The translations under genes were made by a program, and so were the position numbers. This document shows, piece after piece, positions 42,970-55,109 of a stretch of DNA of 64,000 nucleotides. Position 1 is the stretch's first letter. Each line of letters begins with the position of its first letter. The notes below the pieces were generated by a model that ran no database searches, was not told where the DNA came from, and was given only the letters and a program-made list of their open reading frames with translations. Origin of the DNA: Cyclospora cayetanensis (Eukaryota > Apicomplexa > Conoidasida > Eucoccidiorida > Eimeriidae); the NCBI RefSeq assembly GCF_002999335.1, contig NW_020312104.1:30768-94767 (forward strand). The letters run 5' to 3'.

Positions 42970-45822
42970 GCCGTCGTGGGCAGACACAACAGCAAGGCTC
43001 GCAGCAGCAGGAAAAGGGCCGCCGCTGTTCTAAGCAGAAGCAAGAGGTGTCTGCTGCCAGCAGCAGCAAGGGGGCCGGCAGCAGCAGCAGTTCCTCTCAT
43101 TCCAGCGCCTCGTTGCTCAATAGCGGGGGGCAGGCCGTAGTACCCCCCATCTTCCCGCTGACTCGAGGCCTCATAGACCTTATTATCCGTCAGAAGATCC
43201 CTGATGCAACGCGATGGTTCGGGGGCCCCTTCTGCGCGGAGGAGGAGGAGGGCTCCGCCGCGAACTCCTCAACCAGCAGAAATGTCACTCCCAGCAGCAG
43301 CGGCAGTCCAAGCAGCAGCAGCAGCAGCAATGGGTTCATGACCTCCCAAGATCTTGACATGATTCTTAGGGTTCAGTTGGCGCAAATGTCACGTCGGCCA
43401 GAGTTGCAGCGCTACACAGGCAAGTGGAATTACCGCTCGTTCAAGGGGCCCCCAAAGGGCCCCTCTGCTGACTTGAGCTGCGTGGAGCTCGAGTGCGCTA
43501 TCCGAGAGCTCAGGGAGCCTTCCGGCGGGGGAGTTCTCCCTGGGAGTCTCCTTGAGAGTCACCGCGTTGATTGCTTGGGCGAAGGGGTGCTCGTGAGTCG
43601 GTCTCTGCTGCATCAGAAGCTTCTGGGATCTGCTACCCCGAGCGACGCCGCCGCTATCCTGCGGTCCGTGGAGAAGGATGACATTCCCGCAGCTGCAGAG
43701 GAAAACGAGAAGGAGAGCAGCAGCTGCAGCTGCAGCGACAGCGCTGCACACAAAAAGTTTGGGAAGGTCGCATACGCCTCCATAAGGCACCCGAGGAATA
43801 TGATTCAGATTGTTCGGGAGGTCCCCCAGGAGGAGGGCCCCTCGTCTGCGCACTCCACTGAGGGCCAGGGGGCCCAGGCGCTCCACGCTACTGGGGCCTT
43901 TCGGTTGAAAGATCGTTCGCAGGAGACTGATCTTGTGGAGAAGGTGATTGAATTCGCACGCTTTTAGGGGGTCTTGTGGGATGGAGATGCGTGTTGCAGT
44001 TGCTGTTTCTGTGTCTGTTCGTGCGAAGAGGCCTCCCACTTCTCGGGGTAGACCTTGGCCGTTTCTGTTTGTGCAGTGCAGCACCTGTTATGTTGGTGAT
44101 TTGGGTGGCGCTTGTTGTGCGCTGCAGCTCTCCTTGAGCGACACAAGCATGTCACCGCTGCAGCGGAGTTTGGTGGTGAAGGCTCTCGTGGAGGACTGCC
44201 AAGACTTACGACTGACCGCATCCAACCTGCAAGAAGAATTGGACGTGAGTTGTACTGTGGATGTGCCTGTGTGTTTGTGTGTGTGTGTATGTGTCGGGTT
44301 GTAGGGAATGCGGAGCTTGCGAGCATCGTAAGGCCGTTACACCGGTGATCAGGAGGAGGCTTTTTCTAGGAGTTTTGTTGCTGGTGTTGTTTTATTGCTG
44401 CAGGAGTGCCCCGCCAGCCATGTACTTGCTCGGGGTCGGCTGCAGCAGCAACTGCAGCACGTGCTGCAGCAGGCATGCGAGCTCTTGTTGTTGCGCCACT
44501 GCTGCACTGCCCAGGCCTTTCCTTTGCCTTTTATGATAGATTTCTCGGCCCCTGCCCTCTGTCCCTCCCCCCAAGACTATGTCAGCCGCCTGCGGCACCA
44601 TTACCTTCGGCAGCAGCAGCCTCAACAACACGAAGATGGACCCTTAGGCTCCTTGCCTCCAGATCTGTGCCTTCTTGTCGATAAGGGCCGCCGCAGTACC
44701 CAGTGGATCGTTAGCAGCGTCTGCAGCAGCAGCAACAGGCTCCTGCTGCTGCTGCGGCTGCTGCCGATGTTGAACGATGCGTGCACCTCCTTGCTGCTGC
44801 AGGGGCTGCTGTCTGCCCCCGACGTCCTCAGCGAGGCTTGCCAGTGCGCCGATGACATCCTTGCTTCAGCGCGTGCTTCAGCAGCAACTGCAAACGGCGA
44901 AGACGGCTTGAGCAGCAGCTTGTTCGAAGAGGTCATGCGGTCCTCAGGGACTACTGCAGCAGCCCTCGCGTCTGTTCAGGAGGGCATGCTGCTGCATGCG
45001 CTTCTGCATCCTCCGGAAGGAAACGAACGCGCGACGCTTTGCGCACTTCTGCTCCTGGGAACGTTGCGAGTCTTTAGGGCTTCGGGGCCCTCGAGAGCCG
45101 CTGTCCTCTGCACCTTTGCAGACATATTGTGCTGGGGGATGCAGCAAAGGAACGCCGCAGATATCGCTAAACACACCGTATGTCGTTTTGGTGCCGCTAG
45201 AGTGCTGCTGCCAAAGGACTGTTCCTGTTGAGTCATTTTCCTGCGGCTGTCCTGCCACGCGAGTGGGGCTGCTGCTTTTATGATTTTCTCAGGGGGTGGG
45301 GGCTATTCTATATATGTACCCCTTGCTGTCTGTGGGTTTTCCGTGAAGATTTCAAACAGCCACGTGCCCTTCTGCTGCGCTGGTGTTGGCTTGTGGCGCT
45401 GCTCTTGCAGGCAGGATCTTGTCTTCTAGCGCTCCTTACCCTGCATTTACCCAAAGCAGAGGCTTTGGCAAATCCTGGGCAGGTGTAAGTCTCTCCATTG
45501 AGGCCTTCTGCGAGCTGCGGCAACGCCGCAGTCCGAGAGCTTTTGCGCATCCAGTCACCGTCTGTAGCCGTGCTGCAGTAGGTTTCATGCGCATTTGCTG
45601 CTTGTGCGTTGCAATTGTGACTTCTATTGCTGCTGCAGGGACGTGATTACCCGTTTTCTGGGCCTGATCACAGATGCGCTGGTCACCCTCTTGGCTGGTG
45701 GTATGCAGCAGCAGAGCGCTGCTCAGCATATCTGGAGACTGCGGCCCCTTATCCGCTGTTTGTTGCAGCAAGCCAGGCAGTGCCCTGCATGGGCAGCGAC
45801 TGTAACGACAAAAGTGACGTGA
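40976..45822 (+). CDS. PAT1: PAT1-family mRNA decay factor, about 1246 aa, seven exons
   Basis: Pat1 links deadenylated mRNAs to the Lsm1-7 ring, Dhh1/DDX6 and the decapping enzyme in cytoplasmic P bodies. Exons 40976-41156, 41283-41398, 41649-43943, 44128-44244, 44404-45177, 45411-45484 and 45639-45822 agree in phase at GT-AG sites. The N-terminus carries 'AETFGADAPVGDDWQ', matching the conserved 'DTFG...WQ' motif that follows the Dhh1-binding region. After a long Gln/Ala/Ser-rich linker come 'MTSQDLDMILRVQLAQM' (family: MT...E..W..K.Q..QL) and 'GKVAYASIRHPRNMIQIV' (family: GK..VSSV.HPRK.IDV). The C-terminal helical domain has 'LLVDKGRRSTQWIVS', equivalent to the KGKKLI/R patch, and ends 'RFLGLITDALVTLL...'. 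Intron 2 carries a TG microsatellite. The protein is longer than yeast Pat1 (796 aa) because of homopolymers. Confidence 0.85.
41431..41470. repeat. TG dinucleotide microsatellite
   Basis: Twenty uninterrupted TG units inside intron 2 of the PAT1 gene, immediately downstream of the exon 2 donor at 41399. A shorter GTGT run also follows the exon 4 donor (about 44262-44291). Confidence 0.95.
42907..42967 (+). repeat. CAG repeat encoding poly-Gln in PAT1
   Basis: CAG/CAA run inside exon 3 giving about twenty consecutive Gln. The last eleven codons or so are pure CAG, so the tract is likely length-variable between isolates. It sits in the disordered linker before the 'MTSQDLDM' block. Confidence 0.9.
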
Positions 45823-48800
45823 GGCAATCGATCTGTTCCCTCACGCTGCCTAGCGTTTTTTCGCGTTTCGCAGTCCGTCAGTGCACGGGGTGTTTCTCTA
45901 TATAGGCGGGCTGCTAGGGAATCTCTGCGTGTCATCCGTTTCCCTGTCTGCCCGTTCACCTTGCCAGGCGCATGTTCAGTAGCTCCATTGTCCAAAGGGC
46001 TCCTGTGTGATGGTGCTGCATCCTCACAGAACGCTCCTCGGAGAGGCTGAAGCTAAATCCTTCTTGGTGTCCCTCATCTCCACGAGCGAATTTTAGAGAG
46101 GGACGCGCTTCCCGCAGTTTTCAGCTACGAAAGCATGGGGTCGTTTGTTCGTTCGATTACACAAAGGACCCGGAAGGGGGGCGTTTCTAGTCCTATCCTG
46201 TGGATTTAGGTCGCAAGAAGGGCCCTTTTTATTGCACTAGTCCAGGAGATTCATTTCTCTTGGGGTACTAGGGGCCTCCCGTCTCTTCCTTTAGACCGCC
46301 AAGGGTCGCTTTCGAGAGGGCTCTTGTGTCAGGGATGTTGAATAGAGAAGGAACTCTTGTGTTGTGCTCCGCGTACACTAGGGTCCTCGTTATAGGTTAT
46401 CAGCTTTGGGTTTAAGTAGTTTGTGCATGACGGGCCTTTTCAAACGACGGCTGCGCGTTTCTTCAAGCAGGCAGCCAATGCCGCGTAGAAATGTGTTAAA
46501 CACATGCAGTAAGGTACAGTAACAAATGTCGATGCGCTGCGAGGAGACACGGCAAGAGGGACCGAGTTGGTCAGAGGAATAGACACCAGACAGGGATGGC
46601 TACACGTGCGTTTGGAGGGAATGCGAAAGAGAAAAGGCAGAGGCCGTCAGAGCGGAACCTTAAGGCGATACAGGCAGAATGAATCCATTAAGGTGTGAGA
46701 CGCGCTGCAAATTTCATTGTGCAATGAGAAGGAAGTGGCCTTTTCGCGTGCTGACCATTGCCCCGGTAAAGGGCTCTAGTTACAGCTTACACGATCCTGC
46801 ATGCAGAGTCACCAGCCATGGCGGAAGCCGTAGCACAAAGAAACTGAATAATCGAGAACGGGGAAACCGGGGTGGTTAGCGAACTTTCGGGCTTACTGCT
46901 AGGATCTCCAATACCGCGGCTAAGGAGACATAAAGATTTGCATGTAAGGGGGGTTGGCGGAGGCACTGCAGAAGAGGAACACGGGCACATTAACAGTGCA
47001 TACAGGTACGCAGGGGAATTGACACTCTTCCTCTAGTCCACTCCGATGATAAAAGAATCTGTGCCACCGTTCGCGCTGCACTGCGCTGACTGTGCGAATG
47101 CACGCAAGGAGCCATAAAGATAGAGATCTTAAAAATGTGTGCTTCCAGCCCTATGAGCGCTGCATGATATAGGAAACCCCCAAAGTGGGCATCTACACCA
47201 CACGTGTGCTGCTGCCTGGCCCGATGCTGTCAAATGCTTTTAGTTCTGGCGACAAGCCGGAGGTGAGAGGCTGCGATTTGCGCTCTCAAATTCAACCGAC
47301 GTGACGATGGAAGTTGGCAGTTTCCCCTGCGTGGCTATCTAGTACTCAAGAACTAGCCTTACTAGACTGTGGATAACAGTGTTTCTTGGAATGGGCATGT
47401 TGGCCACATTTCTGTGCCTTTTACGGTGATGCAGGGCCTCCATACTGACCAATCACCTACTGTCGCTGCCCAAGAGGCTACAATCCGTGGGTTTGAGGCC
47501 CCCCGAAACTCCCCTTGGGAGTTTGCACGATAAATCGTAGTTGGGGCTAAGGGCAACTTGCGCTGTCTGTTTCCTGTGCTGCCCGTGACACAGTGGGAGA
47601 AATCTTGCCATCTATCATTCTAGGATAACAAGGCTCTGTTTAATCCGTACGCGCATTCTGGGAGATCCCCCCAGCCTGTAGCGTACAAAAAGTGGAAGAT
47701 GGGCTTGTGTAGGATTTCTATCTTGGGTTCCTTGCTGCGGCTCAGTAGCTCTAGGGCGTGCCCCGCCGCCGATATACCTGCCTGAGGGGCTGACCCTCCT
47801 CGCAACGCTCCTTACGCTCGAAAGTGGGAAAGGAAGGACCTAATGGCTGCCACTCCTCGAGCGGAGGTTTCGTACAGGCAGCTCCTAATGCACTTTTATT
47901 GGCTGCCCCCTTGGCGCGGACGAACTTTTGGGGGATCTGCTGCATATCGATCTGCTATTCCTCGAAAACTTTGTGTGGAATTTTAGCGTACTGAACTCAT
48001 CTGGATGTTGCAGACGCACCCTCCTAATTTTCCTCCAGAAGAGGTCGGTTGTTGGCTGGGATCTCACTAGCGTGGCTTGAAGTTTCCATAGGCACCCCAA
48101 AACCTATGTACGCTCAGCAACGCTGCTGCCGCTTTCCCTTCCAGATGGTGCTGCTCTGGCCCTCTCTGCTGCATCAAATTCCAGCTTTGGAGAGTAAGCT
48201 GCTAAATAATCCGAATTTTTCCCTCTTCCTGGCGCTGCTGCAGCAACAATCGGTCTAGCACCTCCTGTATTGGCTCAAGTATCTCCTCAATGCTATACGA
48301 AAGCTTGCCCTGCTCCAGGGAGGCTTTCTAGTTGTAGGTGGCCGCTGCCTGCCGGGTGAGCTTCTTACCAGCGGTAGAGTTTGGGGCATCCGAAAAGGAT
48401 CCCAGAATTCGGCAGATGGTTGCCTGAGGAGCTGGTGGGACTTTTGCTGGTGCTGCTGCAAAGGCCGGTTGTGCGAGAGGCACGTTCCAGTATAGCTGCC
48501 CTGATTCTCCGAGGACCTGTTTCATGTGTCCTTAGTCTTGCGCCAAAAGGACATAACTGGCTTGGAGACCCCCTTGTATATATATCTCGCCCTGTTGCCC
48601 CCTTCCCCTTGAGGGGCTCCAAAGCCTCCGCGGCTGAGGTCTTCTGCCTCTCCCGCCCGCGCATTGCGTGCTGCAGGCGAGTGCATATTGTATCAAGGCA
48701 TATCTTTGAAACGCGCAGCTTTGGCTTTGTTAAACGCCAACTGGAGGTCGAGCCCACAACCTCCACGTCTGGAGGAGAAGGCTCCCAAGGGCGGGGTTAA

Positions 48801-51800
48801 ACAAACGCATCCGCAGATTAGGTGCAGCAGACCCCATGAAGCGGCACAAGGGGTGTAGTGTCTTTTCAGATTTCCGGGACCTCCTTTCCTGCTTGGCCAA
48901 TTGGGCGCCTTCCAAAGGGGTCCCCCACAGGCACATGCTCGTATGTTGTAGGCCCTAAGAACTTTCCGTGTTTTGCAAGGCCTTTCCCACAGCAAGGAGA
49001 TTGACTGCCCCACTCCGGGCCTGGAGGAGAAGATCCGCTGCCACATCCGACACGAGAAAGTTTGCATGCGCCACTTGCGACCTTTTGAGTGGGCTCTTTC
49101 TTGAGTCTCCGCTGGCTTATTTTGTTTACGCGTCGAAGCAACTGCTACGGCTATCTGGTCACTAGCTGTGTGCGGGTGCAAGAGCACAAAGCATTCGTGG
49201 CGTCTCAACACTCCTAGTGTCTCAGAGGGCCATAAAGTCTCCAGGGCTTCGAAGGTCTCTGAGATGCTGCGGGGGCTTACATGCATGGTTCCCAGAAACC
49301 TTGAATTCCTCTATAAAAATGAAGTGTGGAGAGAATTTATTAGCAAAGCAGTCTCTGTACATAATGGACTACAGAATCCACTTACATGTAGATAGAAAAT
49401 ACTGCTTTCAAATTCCTTTCTATCCTCATTTGTTGAGTTAAGATGGAAAAGGAAATAACTTTTTGAAATCACGCTTTTCTGGTCCGTAGCCACAGGCCCT
49501 TCCAACTGAGTTATCGGCCCAATCCCCTCAGTGCCAGCTGCATTCCCCTGGCTTCTGCAAGCCCAGCGCACCCGGCATTACTGCTGCTGATACTTGAGAA
49601 CCTTTTTTTTCAGCAGCCGATGCGTCGCATATTCAGGTAGCAGAGGGTAGGATGCAGGAGTACCAACATCACCACCAGAGTCACGAAGGGCAGCCTCAAG
49701 ACCGACTGTTACCGCTGGATGGTATTCGTGCCACCTGTAAGCTACATCAGACCACAGGACAGGAGCTTGGCCTGCTTGTGGCAGATGACGATTGTCTTGC
49801 AGGAAGACGGGTGTGCGGGATAGTTGGGATCCGCTTTCAACGTCTCCCAGTACCTCGCTCTGTACACCCGCTGAGCCCTTTACTGTTTTTTGCATAATCC
49901 AGTCAGTGATACTTTGCATTATCCTATGCTCTACTACTTCACAGGTAATTTCGAGTTGACCGGTATTCACGAATACTTACATAGTTACCATGACCAGGAT
50001 TTCTACGTGGCATAAAATTAAAACCTAATGGATGCATTGGTATGAATGTTAACAGTTGGTACTACATCAGGTTCTATGGTTTCATCAATTTGTGTTTTTG
50101 GCAACCTGTTCCTTTGAAAAGTCAAGGAGCCACAGCCAAGGGCCAAGGGGGATAAGCGACGCATGACACAAGTCATCCAAGGACTAGACGCTCGGTTACT
50201 TTTTGTTGTAATATTTGCTGTTCCGGGATATGCTGGTACACCAGGGTCTACAGCTACGCCTTTATATGCGACATCGGTAACTGCCTCCGCTCGCACTAGC
50301 AGTGTAGTTAGCGTTGGGTAAACTGATATTTTGGCTTATATTACTCTTTCTTTCCCATCTTTCGCTCCTGCGGTGTTTGGTAGTGTTGCTGTTACTGTTG
50401 CTTCTGCTGGACCTGCAGCTTCTGTCATTATTTTGTCTTCCGCTGCTCTTGGTGCAATTATTTTGTCCTCCGCTGCTCTTCGTCCTATCCTTTATGCAAA
50501 GAATGAGCACACAGTGCCAATCGTGTGTTACGGCGCATTTAGGGCGAAGGCTTCAACGTAGGGGGAGGGCTGGTGCTTTGGAGGCTCATAGCCGTGGGAC
50601 TGGACCGATCTGCAGGGGAGAATCCGTCTCTTCTGAAGGGGTCTTTTTACATCGGAAGGTAGAAGTAGGGGATTGAACGATATCCAACCAGTCATAGTGT
50701 CGGCAAAAGGAGGTGTGGCAGGGCGCAGGGTTTTATGCTGCCCCCCCTAAGGCCTTTTTGTGCTTAGTTGTTGGATGCAGAGGGATGCCCAAAATAGAAG
50801 AACGAGTCCCCTGTAAGTCCCCGCCTCTGTACGAAAAAAGCTCCCGAGGACACTTGGGCGTAGAGCGGTGCGTGCTGTTGCCCAGCGCCGCCGCCCTAGG
50901 CCGAGGCTCATCATGAAGATGGACTGTCCTCAGTCGCCATGAGAATTGCGTGCAAAGACTGCATCCGTATCAGCAGCCAGAGCACGGGAAGAATGAATTC
51001 TTTCACGGAAGTATCCAGAGGTGCCGCAGGAAAAGGGCCTCGAAGAAACCTGGCGGAATGCAACTTCCGAGAAGACACCCAGGTTCAAGGTTTCAGGCGC
51101 ATGGCTTCCTGCTTCAGGGAGCATAAATGAAGAAGCTAGATGGGAGGTGCACGTAATTGTGCAGAACAGTATGCGCATGGGGGGTAATGAGTCGCCTTTT
51201 TTGAAGGAGTTCAGGTAGAATTTCCTCGCAAGTCGAAAAACACTGCGCAGCCCACCGCCGATTGTCATGCCTCGCGGGTCCCTTCCTTTCCTGCTTCTCC
51301 GTGTGCTTCTCCCTATTGTCTCTGCTGCCCTCGGGAAATATAAATAAGTCCTTCTTGGATCCAAAAAAGTCCCTCTGTTCTAAGTGTCGGGTTTGGTGGG
51401 AGGCGGGAGCGTAGGGGTAAGGGGTCTGGGTGGCGGCAGAATGAGGCCCGAAGGACTACACGTCTCTGGAAGACACAGCAAAACACATCTGTCTATACAG
51501 AAGGCAGACACATTTAGTTATTTTCCTATTCCTTAGACACCTTCAAGTCTCCTCGTCTCAGATCAGCGAAAGACGGGATGATTTGTTCGCATAGTTGCTG
51601 CACACCAACAAGGGTACTTAAGTACCTCTGCAGCGGTTGCAGTATGAGGTTCGAGCGTCAGCAGATGTTCAGTCATGCAGGTGATCAGCACCCGTGTTGC
51701 ACCCTTTGGGTTAGTGAGGCAGGTGGACACCGTATGAAAAGCTACCGAGCTGCCCCAAGCAGGGGCGCTGCGTGTTTGTCGTACACCTTGTTACGTCCTA

Positions 51801-52792
51801 CACGCATTAGCGTTAGAGGCCGTGCTTGAGGTCGGGGGCTAGGGTGTTACTCACAGCTTAAGGTGTATCGGGTGGATACCCTTGGTTTGTTCGAACAGGC
51901 AAGAGATACACGCAAGAAAATTTCTTTGAGGCCCAAAAGAAACCTCTCAATGGACGTAAAGGAGGCCGCTGGGGAAGAGAGAGTTCCAAATTTTCCATTG
52001 TTTTGAATGAGCTAAAGGTAGTGTATCTCTACAGCAACATAAGGGTGGAGGCGGCATATGCCAGGCCATATATTTAGAAGCACGGCACCAGACCTATTTA
52101 GGGACAAGGGTCTTGCTACGGAGAATGGAACCGGACGCATCCCTGCTACAGGGTGTTCAGCTTTTCCCTTAGAAAATCGCTTTTAATCCAAGCTAGCGTC
52201 CCTGGAGCACTGGCGACGGCATATCTGCTTCTTTCTCCATCATGAAAATGAGTAACAAAAGACCAGACGCGGTAGCTGTTTGACGTGCGCACCCGTTCCC
52301 TGCCCTCAAACCCGTCACACCTAGCAGACAGCAGTGTACAATGTACTTGTAAATGCTCCTAGTGATCATGACGCCCCCGTGCTCTAGAATAACAAAGACT
52401 AGCCGAGGACACTGATTGTGGTGGTCCCTGCTGCTGTTGTTCCCTCTCTACTAGTTAACTCTCATTGCAGCTGGGTGAGCGGAGTACCCATTCAATCTGC
52501 CATCGACTGAGCGTATTCTTGCAAATTCCTAGCTACTCTCTCCTCGCTGCTCCGAGGCAGATTTTATGTATGTATATATGTATATATATATATGTATGCA
52601 CGCAATAGAGTTGCACGGGGACTAAAGTGTTGGGGGCGAAAGACGAGGGAAGGGCGGGGGTAGGGGCGTTGCGGTAGGCAGGAAAAGCCGTATTGGCCGC
52701 TAATGCCGCGTGAGGAAACCCATGTTCTTTCCCCCTGTTGGTTTGTTATATCCTGCTGCTTCATTAGCTGGTGCAGGCGGACAAGAGACTTT
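45823..52792. other. 7-kb gene desert between convergent PAT1 and HECT genes
   Basis: Frames up to about 200 codons exist (e.g. 48693-49286 and 49578-49970 on -) but none shows a recognisable domain or links to neighbours by phase. CAG repeats are nearly absent, unlike the flanking genes. A 30-bp tandem duplication ('cttccgctgctcttggtg') occurs at about 50430-50490, and a TA/TG microsatellite lies at 52565-52600. A weak AF-x-K-x-K segment near 48720-48760 on - hints at another eroded retroelement but is not sufficient to call one. Confidence 0.5.
52565..52602. repeat. TATG/TA microsatellite
   Basis: 'tatgtatgtatatatg' followed by TA units, about 190 bp beyond the HECT gene stop codon. Non-coding simple repeat. 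Confidence 0.8.
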
Positions 52793-55068
52793 TCAGTCTC
52801 CCTCAAAGTCCCAGTTAGCTGCGTCTGCAGTGTTGTCTGCGTCGATAGCTATGCCCTCCGTTACCGCATAAAGTAATTTGCTTCTTAGGATCTCGTAGCT
52901 CGAGTAAGGAGGAAGGTCCACCTGCGGCATCGAAATAGGCGCAGAGCCTCACACGAGGGCACTATTGAAGAGGCAGCAGCAGCAGCAATACTTCCAAAAA
53001 GACGGCTAGAAGAAGGACAAAAACGCTTCGATGGCGGCAGCACAGAGAGCACTAAATATCCGCAGGGGCCCAGTGTGTAACGGCGCAATAAGACAGCGCA
53101 GCTGAGCAGCAACTTCTCACAGTACCTGGAAGAAACACGTGTGCGACTGCGGCAACATTTGGTCAGTGAGGCGCTGCAGAGAGAAGCTGCATCCTGAGGG
53201 GTGCGCAATTCTCCTTGCCCCGAAGTCGGCAACTACGCGATCTCCGGAGTCTGGCGTCCTAATGGTCCTAGGCGAAACTTCTGCCAGAGAAGCAGAAGCG
53301 GCCACGTCCGCCGCAGCAGCAGCAGCGGCAGCGGCAGCAGCAGTTGCTGCTGCAGCAGCTGCTGTGGTTGTTGTTGTTGTAATAATCGTCGCGCCACCAC
53401 GCGACAGCTGCATCGCGGGCACCTTCAGGGCAACCTCCATGTCTTGCTCCCATGCGGCATGAGGGGGGGGCAGCCGTGAGCGACCCCAGACAAATCGCAG
53501 GAAGCTCTGCCGTTCTGCTTGCGTGAAGGACTCTAAGGCTTGCCAGAACCATTGAATTTGCTTGTCGCTTGCCTGAGGAGCGGCGGCAGCAGCATGGAGG
53601 GGTCCAGCACACTCAGCGAACCGGGCAACACAAGCCACACCCCTTTATCGCATGCATACATTGATGCACACTTGGATGCTTCGCGGCAGCAGCTCAGGCA
53701 GGCTGGCAGACAAAGCCCCACCGTATATCCAGTGTATCGTGTGTGGCTCTTGAGAAGCTGCAGATCGATGGAAGGGCTGCCGCAGACAAGGCGCTGCAGC
53801 TGATAGGGGCTGAGCAGATCTATGACTTGCAAAGGCACGACGTCGCCAAGGCCCTGCCGTAGAGCTCTTAGCTGAACAGCGAAACAGCACACCACAAAGG
53901 CTACAGCAGTATGCAGCCATTCATTGGGCCCCCTGCAGGCGTCACACCCACTAGAGACGCATGCAGATGCATGAAAGTTCACGCAAATGCATAAACACGT
54001 AACAACTATGCACGGCCAGCTGCTGAAAAGCTACGTCTCAGCAAGAGCATCACAGTCAGCATCAGCGTGTGCAGCTGCTGTGATGCGAACGCATCATGCC
54101 AGTAGTGACTACAGAGCAGCGCCTAGGCCATGAGAGAGCCCTCAGGAAAAGGAGGCCCCCACGCCTAATAGGGCATGTGTTGCATCTGCTGCTGGAGATG
54201 GTTTTTTTTCTCGATCTTTCTATCTCACTCTCAATTCCTCTCTGTATGCATTTATATATATACCTCTCTATCTCCCCTTGTCGCAGACGGCAGCACGCCT
54301 CCCTCCTTTAGAAAAAAAGGGCATTCATCTAAGAGCACGTTTACCTGGAGCTGCCCTTCGGCCTGTCGGAACGCCAGAGCCCTTAGAACATAGTGCTGTC
54401 GTTCTTCCCAGGCTACAGGGATATCTGCACCGTTGGCTTTGAGAGCTACCACCTCCCCAGCTGCAGACGTAGTTGCCCAAGCAAGAGGAAAGACCTCATG
54501 GAATGTCTCAGCGTCTACACCCTCCGTCTCAAGAGTCAAAATCTGCGGCGGAGGCATGCATATGTTGCGCAAAGATTCCACTGGCCATTGTGTTCACCAT
54601 TCAACCAAAAGGTCAAACCCATGACGGGATCACACAGAAAGCGGAAAAAAGCGCTTCGTGCCTCTCCCCGCACTGGCCTCCTTTCCCCTCAAAAAAATCT
54701 GTTTGCCTCTGTTTCCCTGTATTTTTTCGCTAGGGGTATCAATAAGCCTTCCAATGTGTTCCCACATTTGTTGGGTAGTGCAGGGTGCTCGCGCAGCTTT
54801 CGGCCCTTCCCTACTAATACTCCAAAGCCCTGTGTCATGCACCTCCCAAAGCTCCTTCTCTTGCCGCTTGTACAAAAGGATCTCTAGCTAAACATTTACC
54901 TCCTGACCTAAACGCAGTTGTGTGCTGTGCCTTCCCTATGTGCCTCCTTGCCCCTACTGCTACAGTGCCTCTAAACTCTGGGGCAGTTGCCACGCGCACA
55001 TCGCCTTGTACCCCATCTGCGAGCAGTATATATATAAATATGTGTATGTGTGTCCATGCATGAATCCG

Positions 55069-55109
<41 letters not shown>

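Noticed and set aside
43389..44084. 231-codon - strand frame across the PAT1 3' part
   Set aside because: Antisense to PAT1 exon 3, whose HPRxxI and MT..Q motifs are on +.
48693..49286. Possible second retroelement remnant or 197-codon gene on -
   Set aside because: Only one weak AF-x-K-x-K-like segment was visible and no RT or integrase block accompanies it; insufficient for a call.
49440..49560. tRNA-like sequence on the - strand (a D-arm-like 'actcagttggaagggc' run)
   Set aside because: The anticodon stem does not pair, no GTTCRANYC T-arm follows and the acceptor ends do not match, so no tRNA gene is called.
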